IMG/VR virus record: IMGVR_UViG_3300023235_000139
Span: 1 to 23,514 of that record
Length of the DNA: 23,514 nt
Source of the DNA: a virus
Reading direction: 5' to 3' (one strand)
Shown piece by piece: positions 22,058 to 23,514 of the stretch. Each line of letters begins with the position of its first letter. Position 1 is the first letter of the stretch. The position numbers were made by a program, and so were the translations under genes. The notes beneath the pieces were generated by a model that worked only from the letters and a program-made list of their open reading frames with translations, made no database searches and was not told where the DNA came from.

Positions 22058-23424
22058 TGCCATTCTACACCACACATAGCGTAAATGTAAAAAATGCCAA
22101 GGGAAGCAATTCGGTATTTAAGTTGCAGCAGGATCTAGTTTCCGATCCTGGAACGCCTGCTAAGCTTTCAATTACCAAAGAGCCGAAAATAAAGTTCTCT
22201 TTCAGTAATGATCATGGTGAAGGTCTATTAAGCTATTGGGTAGAGTTGACGCTGCTTAATGGCTTTGGTGGTGACATTTTGGCTACTTTTTTAGCAAATG
22301 AACAATCAGATTTTAGGCTTCTGATCGAAATAAACAGTGTTGAGGTATTTAGAGGGATTCTTGATTCACAATGGAATGATAAGCCAGTTTCTGATGATAC
22401 AAGCACTTATTTTGAACTTAATGCGGTATTTCATTCAGGCTTCGCTAATTCGGACAGTGTGAGTATTCAAAGTATTCTTACTGCTATCAATTCAAGCAGT
22501 AATACCTTGCATACGTATCAAACAAGCGATAATCTTGGTTCACTTCCATTTGCAGATTTATGGCATGAGTTTATTTTTCAAGAAATTTGCGGATATACTA
22601 CCAACGACATATTAATAGCTCACGATTGGATTGCAAGCGGAGCACGAGCTGCGGTTAGCTGTCAACTTAGAGAACTGCAAATCAACCCTTATTTCTTGAA
22701 TGAACTGGTATCGAGAGACGTTTGGTATAAGGCATTGTGTAGGTCTTTCAGCTTAGCCGTTGGATATAGTTGGTCGGTCGGCAAGCCTATTATACAGGAT
22801 GTTAGAAAAGGCAATGCGGGTAATTATAGCGCTATTCCATTAACTAAGGTATCAAGTGGCTTAAGAACGCAAGGTTCTGCAGTTACAATCAGTGAACAGA
22901 CTGTAATCAATTGGATCGATAATAATCCAAAAGCACCATATCGCCCACAATATGTTTCCGTGGCAGTAGTAGATAAGGATAATGTACTTAAGGTTGTCGC
23001 TTCAAATGATGATGCCAATGCAGTTGGGGAAGGAGTTTTGACTGTAGAAATCAAGTTTAATCCTGAAGTAGATGCAGAGACAACAGTTGGTGGGCAAAAG
23101 TATGGCATTAGTGTTTTGGGAATCGTGGATTATGAACCCGCAACCACATTTAAAGGTTGGAATTCTGACAATCCAACATCAGTAGAATCTCTTTTTCATG
23201 CGAACGCCTACGCTCAAGGCTCTTTTAGTCGGGCTTTACCAACCGATGAGAACGTTAATTTTAAGGGGGAACTCAATAACATCGTAGATCCAATGTTACC
23301 CGTTAAGTTAGGCGACTATCGCTATAGGATTTCGAAGGGTGAATTGTTTACTTTACAGATGAAAACCAAAGTGCAGGACGCGGTACTACTAAGCGACGAC
23401 AGCACAAATCTAACCATCACATAA
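22057..23424 (+). CDS. Distal tail/baseplate hub-like protein
   Basis: A 455-aa protein immediately after the tape measure gene, where distal tail (Dit) or tail-hub (Tal/gp27-like) proteins lie. The N-terminal 130 residues are beta-rich (KIKFSFSNDHGEGLLSYWV and FRLLIEINSVEVFRGILD, the latter resembling the domain entry of hub proteins). A helical middle part is followed by a beta-rich C-terminus. No lysozyme domain is visible. It is coupled to the tape measure by TAATG. The hub or Dit role is inferred from order and appearance. Confidence 0.68.
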   Translation: MPFYTTHSVNVKNAKGSNSVFKLQQDLVSDPGTPAKLSITKEPKIKFSFSNDHGEGLLSYWVELTLLNGFGGDILATFLANEQSDFRLLIEINSVEVFRGILDSQWNDKPVSDDTSTYFELNAVFHSGFANSDSVSIQSILTAINSSSNTLHTYQTSDNLGSLPFADLWHEFIFQEICGYTTNDILIAHDWIASGARAAVSCQLRELQINPYFLNELVSRDVWYKALCRSFSLAVGYSWSVGKPIIQDVRKGNAGNYSAIPLTKVSSGLRTQGSAVTISEQTVINWIDNNPKAPYRPQYVSVAVVDKDNVLKVVASNDDANAVGEGVLTVEIKFNPEVDAETTVGGQKYGISVLGIVDYEPATTFKGWNSDNPTSVESLFHANAYAQGSFSRALPTDENVNFKGELNNIVDPMLPVKLGDYRYRISKGELFTLQMKTKVQDAVLLSDDSTNLTIT

Positions 23425-23514
23425 TTCGCGGTTTTAGACTGTCAACAGAAAAAAGAATAAACTAATCATTTGTTGTAGTTTTGGGTTTGATTTTTTGCGG
23501 TTTGGTACAAAGAG
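23425..23514. other. Noncoding tail of window
   Basis: No gene is seen in these 90 bases. A TAGTTTTG (23476-23483) matches the Bacteroidota -7 element TAnnTTTG, but no TTTG lies at the required distance upstream, so a promoter here is unproven. Confidence 0.4.

Noticed and set aside
23476-23483. Bacteroidota-type promoter at the right end
   Set aside because: TAnnTTTG is present but the -33 TTTG is missing at the proper distance, and no downstream gene is visible in the window.

Overview
The window reads as part of a tailed phage genome, most likely an integrated prophage, in a host of the Bacteroidota or a related lineage (Balneolota, Chlorobiota). Evidence for the host group is indirect. 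Many starts lack a Shine-Dalgarno sequence. One gene carries a signal peptide of the style common in that group. AATT-based heptanucleotide repeats also recur. The phage assignment rests on a continuous, correctly ordered morphogenesis module.

Left arm (1-3166, minus strand): a tightly coupled leftward operon. In transcription order it holds a small HTH-like protein, a possible 23-aa microgene, a second small HTH protein, a 370-aa DNA-binding/coiled-coil protein, three small unknown proteins, an HD-domain phosphohydrolase, and the first codons of a further gene cut by the window edge. Stops and starts overlap (ATGA, TAATG) and the ribosome binding sites lie inside the ends of upstream genes.

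Control region (3167-3369): a divergent intergenic region with three copies of TGWCATAAT and two perfect dyads, probably the early regulatory switch.

Right arm (3370-23424, plus strand): small unknown protein, terminase small subunit (DUF1804-like), TerL, portal, Mu gpF-like head morphogenesis protein, [insert 8615-10380], XkdF-like protease fused to a probable scaffold, HK97-fold major capsid protein, a secreted Sec-signal protein, connector/neck/tail-completion genes, a probable lysis cassette (DUF5675 protein plus membrane proteins), two related tail-tube-like proteins, a tail assembly chaperone pair joined by a -1 frameshift (GGGTTTTTTG), tape measure protein, and a distal-tail/hub-like protein. 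No sheath gene is seen, so a siphovirus-like tail is likely.

The most unusual region is 8615-10380, between the gpF-like and protease genes. It is visibly AT-richer and is organised as two gene cassettes, each ending in an attC-like folded site: an unknown, apparently broken gene plus an XRE regulator, then an orphan DNA methyltransferase. Three attC-like sites bound them. This looks like an integron-type cassette array carried inside a phage structural operon, with no integrase in view. The third site also contains a palindromic repeat that recurs in-frame inside the 370-aa DNA-binding protein gene. Two near-identical dyads (CGTACA-N5-TGTACG), one before the terminase genes and one before the protease gene, look like shared late-gene control sites, in positions analogous to Mu Plys and PI.
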